The position numbers were made by a program, and so were the translations under genes. From positions 2,256 to 11,223 of the forward strand of contig JABUUJ010000038.1 of the NCBI GenBank assembly GCA_021443235.1: 8,968 nucleotides of DNA, written 5' to 3'. Source of the DNA: Muribaculaceae bacterium (GTDB taxonomy: Bacteria > Bacteroidota > Bacteroidia > Bacteroidales > Muribaculaceae). The notes beneath the pieces are model-generated. The model was given only the letters and a program-made list of their open reading frames with translations. It did not search any database and had not been told where the DNA came from. Of the stretch, positions 6,236 to 8,968 are shown piece after piece (the stretch's first letter is position 1; every line of letters begins with the position of its first letter).

Positions 6236-7138
6236 TCATTGTTTTTTGGTTTTGTAGAACTTGCCAGCGGCCTCAACGTCGAAGGGCTTGGTGCCCTCGT
6301 CAACGCTGCCCATAGTGTAGTGGGTGGCATGAGTGCCGTGCACCACGCTGATCGATGACGACATGCCAGTCATGGGATACTTCTGGTGGCCCTCGGCGTC
6401 GGGGGCGTCGGTCGTAGTGTCGGTACCAGCGCCCGAGTCGATGCGGCGGTAAACCGACACGGTGATGGGCTTGGGACACTCCAGCTCATAGCCATTGCGC
6501 GTCACGGTCACGGGGATGCTGCGGGCAATGATGGTCTCAAACATGAGGAAGATCTGCGTGTCGGTGAGTGGTCCCACCTTCATTGTCGCGGTCATCGACG
6601 CGGGGTCGATGGTATACTGGTAGATCGATGAGGCGTCGACACTCTCCGAGGCGTCGTCATAGGTGAGCGTCGAGGAGTTCTCGAGGAAGAACACCTCTTG
6701 CATTGTCGCCACCACGTCGTAGCGGCCGTCAACAGTGTAGTAAATCGTGACCGCCTGCTCATTGAAATCGACCATGAACGACAGCTTGGTGATGCGCGGA
6801 TCGCTGGTCGTGGCGCTCTTGTAACTATACAATCCATAGTCCTCAACGGTCACGTCAAGGCCCTTGAGCTCAAACATGGCGTTGCCCAGTTCCTGCGCCC
6901 CAGGGTAAAGTTTCAGGTCAACCGAGATGTTGCCGCGATGGAATGTGACATAGTTCTTGGCAGTGGTGAGCTCGCACGCCTTGTCGGCAGTGTTGTCCCA
7001 CACATGGTTGAGCAGCGTGGGGTTGAATTCGACGTCATGGTTCCATTCGGGCTCATCATCCCCGCCACACGCGGGCAAGATAAGCATCATCGCCACGAGG
7101 GCGACAAATAGTGTTATTTTCTCTCTCTTAAAAATCAT
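6236..7138 (-). CDS. Lipoprotein, first gene of the paralogous trio
   Basis: The 300-residue product starts MIFKREK, then a hydrophobic core and lipobox LPAC (cysteine at 24). GGDDEPE follows, a strong match to the acidic signal linked with surface lipoproteins in Bacteroidetes. The mature region is beta-rich. YTVDGRYDVVATMQEVFF (134-151) matches the third gene of the operon at its residues 127-144. It differs from its two relatives by a Thr/Asp/Gly-rich stretch (about 235-250, SGAGTDTTTDAPDAEG), apparently an insertion before the last strands, and by a histidine-containing final segment (H251, H268, H270, H273). It is the promoter-proximal gene, with a good promoter about 30 bp upstream, and its TGA stop overlaps a possible start of the next gene. 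I do not recognise the family and infer no specific role. Confidence 0.88.
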   Translation of the reverse strand: MIFKREKITLFVALVAMMLILPACGGDDEPEWNHDVEFNPTLLNHVWDNTADKACELTTAKNYVTFHRGNISVDLKLYPGAQELGNAMFELKGLDVTVEDYGLYSYKSATTSDPRITKLSFMVDFNEQAVTIYYTVDGRYDVVATMQEVFFLENSSTLTYDDASESVDASSIYQYTIDPASMTATMKVGPLTDTQIFLMFETIIARSIPVTVTRNGYELECPKPITVSVYRRIDSGAGTDTTTDAPDAEGHQKYPMTGMSSSISVVHGTHATHYTMGSVDEGTKPFDVEAAGKFYKTKKQ

Positions 7139-7167
7139 AATTGTCGTTTTACCTAAATATCAAACTG

Positions 7168-7200
7168 CAAAATTAGTGTATTTATTGTAAATATACCAAC
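7168..7200 (-). promoter_or_regulatory. Bacteroidetes-type promoter of the lipoprotein operon
   Basis: On the - strand, TAATTTTG (7175 to 7168) matches the -7 consensus TAnnTTTG. GTTG (7200 to 7197) lies 21 nt upstream as a partial -33 box. Transcription would begin near 7162, leaving a leader of about 24 nt before ATG at 7138. The 10-bp repeat array starts about 30 bp further upstream. Confidence 0.6.
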
Positions 7201-7230
7201 TGCAAGCCCAGTTCTTGCCATCAATTATTC

Positions 7231-7310
7231 TTTTTTAACCTTATTCAACGTGGTTCAGCGTGGTTTAATCTTGTTCAACCTTATTCAACGTGGTTTAACT
7301 TTGTTCAACT
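7231..7310. repeat. Degenerate 10-bp tandem repeat array (8 units)
   Basis: Eight consecutive 10-mers fit a consensus near TTGTTCAACS: TTTTTTAACC, TTATTCAACG, TGGTTCAGCG, TGGTTTAATC, TTGTTCAACC, TTATTCAACG, TGGTTTAACT and TTGTTCAACT. There is no spacer and no phase slip. The period is about one turn of the DNA helix. The array sits between two divergent promoters, about 30 bp upstream of the - strand one and 70 bp upstream of the + strand one. It could be a protein-binding array or simply a dispersed intergenic repeat like the 6-mer and 7-mer elements elsewhere in the window. Confidence 0.85.
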
Positions 7311-7380
7311 TTGGTGGGGTGTTGAGGTATTGAGACGCAAGCAAGCAACGCAGTCACACAGTGAAAAAAAAGGTGGAAAT

Positions 7381-7412
7381 TTTGGTGGTGGGGAAATAAA
7401 TATATACCTTTG
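7381..7412 (+). promoter_or_regulatory. Bacteroidetes-type promoter of the macroglobulin gene
   Basis: TTTG (7381-7384) and TACCTTTG (7405-7412) are 20 nt apart, the same spacing as in the receptor promoter at 108-139, and match the -33/-7 consensus. Transcription would start near 7418, giving a leader of about 108 nt before ATG at 7528. That is long compared with the other transcription units here. Confidence 0.65.
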
Positions 7413-7424
7413 TGAGTTAAACTA

Positions 7425-7505
7425 ATGAGGGGCGGTTGTGGTCTAAAGAAAAGCAGGCACCACAAGATTTCCCTATGGCGCATTGCCGTGATGACAACAG
7501 GATAG
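7425..7505 (+). other. Possible 26-codon leader ORF upstream of the macroglobulin gene
   Basis: ATG at 7425 opens a 26-residue frame ending at TAG 7503-7505. It starts a few nucleotides after the predicted transcription start and ends 22 bp before the macroglobulin start. The peptide is basic, with LKKSRHHKISLWR in its middle and one cysteine, and has no membrane segment. It could be a leader peptide or a chance ORF. Nothing in the sequence proves translation. Confidence 0.25.
7436..7465 (+). promoter_or_regulatory. Hairpin in the macroglobulin 5' leader
   Basis: TTGTGGT (7436-7442) can pair with ACCACAA (7459-7465) around a 16-nt loop, inside the predicted leader and inside the 26-codon ORF. 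The stem is only 7 bp, there is no following T-run, and no known riboswitch fold is recognised. A regulatory role is speculative. Confidence 0.3.
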
Positions 7506-7527
7506 AAACCAACAAAAAACGATAACT

Positions 7528-8968
7528 ATGCGAAAGTATTCACTAACATTAATATTCACGATTATCATGAGCCTTTTTTCCATTTCAGCATGGGGGAAAG
7601 AGACGACAGTCGATTTCAACTTCCCCCAAGACGTATCGAAAAACGCACTCGCCGACCTTGACCAGGCGCTCAAGACCGGTGACGGCGAGATGGTGGTTGA
7701 CGCCATCGTGCGCCATTCCATTGCCCTGAGCGGCATCAGCGAAGACAACCTTGCCCCTATAGTAGAGCGCATCGAGACCACTATTGCCAGCGAGCAGCGG
7801 CCCGAGATCAAGGCGCTGCTCTACTACTTTGAGGCACTGGTGCTTAACGAGTATTGCAACAACACCGACAACGTGCACCACAGCGCCACAGTGAAAGACG
7901 AGCAACCAAGCGCCGACTTTGCCGAGTGGAACATGGAGCAATTCCGTGCCCGCATCGAGCAATTGCTGGGACTCGCCGTGGGCAGCCGTCCCGACCTTGA
8001 GCAGGTGGCAATCACAGCGATGCCACGCATCATCAAGTGCGACGAGCTGGGGGCGACCTATGTTCCCAACCTATATGTGTTTCTTGCCGGCAAGTGCCGC
8101 GAGATGACCGATAACAGCGACTTCATGCACGAGCTCAAGAACGGCATCATGCAGAGCGTTGACGGCAACATCCCCGCCACGATTTACGCCCATTTCAAGT
8201 ATGACAGCTACAGCGACAAGCAATATGAGATATATAAAGACAACGAGCACAGCGCCTTGCTGCTGATAGACGACGGGCGTGGACCCGACAAATACAAGGT
8301 CCTCAAGGACTACCTTGCGCGCTTTCCCAAAAGCATTTACGCAACCGATATCCAAAACCTTATCAACTATCACGAGCGGAGAGACGTAGAACTGCGATTC
8401 CCCGAAACGATGAAGGCCGGCACGGCATTTGACGTGGTCGTTGAGTCGCGCAACACCAACGCCCTGTCAATCGACATCTACCGCTTGAGCGAGGAGATGA
8501 TGAAGAAACAGACCTACTCCTTACAAATCAAAGACCTGGAGAAAGTGCGCAGCGTCGATGTGGCCATCAAAGGTATCGTGCCGTTTAGCACTACCGACAC
8601 TGTCAAAGTGGAGGGGCTGAGCTATGGAAAATATGTGCTTGTGCCATCTTATGAGGTCGGCGGGGAAAAGCAGAACGAGAAAGTTGTTTACTCCTACAAC
8701 CTACTCACAATCACCGACATGGCCGTGTTCACAGTGCAACACAAGAGCCGCAACGCCGTCTATGTGGTTGACCACCACACCGGCGCACCCATGAGCGGAG
8801 TGAGCGTCAAGGTGAGCGATGGCGACAACCGCGCAATGCTGTCGTTTGTCACCGACATAGACGGCGCGCTGGTGATACCCAACAACATTGAGCGCGGCAC
8901 CATCAAGGTTGAGAAAGGCGCCGACCGCTGGTGCAAGGAAACCAGCTACCACCGCCAGAGCTTTGACA
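7528..8968 (+). CDS. Alpha-2-macroglobulin family protein, N-terminal part (open at the window edge)
   Basis: The frame is open from ATG 7528 to the window end (480 codons, no stop). It starts with a hydrophobic signal peptide (about 1-23, MRKYSLTLIFTIIMSLFSIS) without a lipobox cysteine, so ordinary Sec export is likely. Residues 30-285 form a helical, charged N-terminal region of the kind found in Bacteroidetes macroglobulins. From about 287 beta-sandwich macroglobulin domains begin: VELRFPETMKAGTAFDVVV (287-305), then an MG2-like domain with AVYVVDHHTGAPMSGVSVKV (410-429). Bacterial members are large (about 1,500-2,000 residues) envelope proteins thought to trap proteases, and those with a CxEQ thioester carry it far downstream, so its presence cannot be judged here. 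It is divergent from the lipoprotein operon, with its own promoter at 7381-7412. The family call rests on overall pattern and the MG2-like segment. Confidence 0.78.
   Translation, partial: MRKYSLTLIFTIIMSLFSISAWGKETTVDFNFPQDVSKNALADLDQALKTGDGEMVVDAIVRHSIALSGISEDNLAPIVERIETTIASEQRPEIKALLYYFEALVLNEYCNNTDNVHHSATVKDEQPSADFAEWNMEQFRARIEQLLGLAVGSRPDLEQVAITAMPRIIKCDELGATYVPNLYVFLAGKCREMTDNSDFMHELKNGIMQSVDGNIPATIYAHFKYDSYSDKQYEIYKDNEHSALLLIDDGRGPDKYKVLKDYLARFPKSIYATDIQNLINYHERRDVELRFPETMKAGTAFDVVVESRNTNALSIDIYRLSEEMMKKQTYSLQIKDLEKVRSVDVAIKGIVPFSTTDTVKVEGLSYGKYVLVPSYEVGGEKQNEKVVYSYNLLTITDMAVFTVQHKSRNAVYVVDHHTGAPMSGVSVKVSDGDNRAMLSFVTDIDGALVIPNNIERGTIKVEKGADRWCKETSYHRQSFD

Noticed and set aside
7585..8952. 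Several - strand frames (83-125 codons) over 7585-8952
   Set aside because: They are antisense to a continuous 480-codon + strand frame with signal peptide and macroglobulin-like domains, so they are shadows.

Overview
The window looks like chromosomal DNA of a Bacteroidales bacterium with a moderately GC-rich genome. A Muribaculaceae- or Prevotellaceae-like gut species is my inference from style; nothing here is a taxonomic marker. The evidence is: TAnnTTTG/TTTG promoter boxes with no Shine-Dalgarno sites, four lipoproteins with an acidic stretch right after the lipobox cysteine, a small sigma/anti-sigma/Spy-like operon, and a Bacteroidetes-type alpha-2-macroglobulin. Nearly every gene product is predicted to be in or act on the cell envelope. 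There are no tRNAs, rRNAs, phage genes, transposases or CRISPR arrays.

Layout, left to right. (1) Positions 1-108 hold a composite short-tandem-repeat element. It is followed by a promoter and a two-gene + strand unit: a TonB-dependent outer-membrane receptor (144-2354) and a small lipoprotein (2411-2890). An inverted copy of the same composite repeat (2895-2982) begins 4 bp after the lipoprotein stop, so the pair is bracketed by inverted repeats. (2) A - strand operon converges on that unit and ends in a terminator at 2983-3029. In transcription order it encodes an ECF sigma factor (4498-3944), a single-pass membrane protein that is probably its anti-sigma factor (3901-3494), and a Spy/CpxP-like periplasmic protein (3478-3050). 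(3) Upstream on the same strand, behind a strong hairpin at 4533-4573, lies an operon of three lipoproteins (7138-6236, 6230-5439, 5392-4586). By eye these are diverged tandem paralogues, and the C-terminal half of the small lipoprotein at 2411-2890 seems to be the same domain. (4) Positions 7139-7527 form a divergent control region. It contains a - strand promoter for the lipoprotein operon, eight degenerate 10-bp repeats, a + strand promoter, and a 5' leader of about 108 nt with a hairpin and a 26-codon ORF. (5) From 7528 to the window end runs the first 480 codons of an alpha-2-macroglobulin family protein, still open at the edge.

How the parts may work together (inference): the receptor and its lipoprotein partner would import a ligand I cannot identify. 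The sigma operon looks like an envelope-sensing circuit, with the Spy-like protein as sensor or chaperone and the membrane protein holding the sigma factor. The paralogous lipoproteins and the macroglobulin start from one divergent intergenic region and may be co-controlled. The most noteworthy non-gene signals are the inverted composite repeats around the receptor unit and the 10-bp-period array between the divergent promoters.
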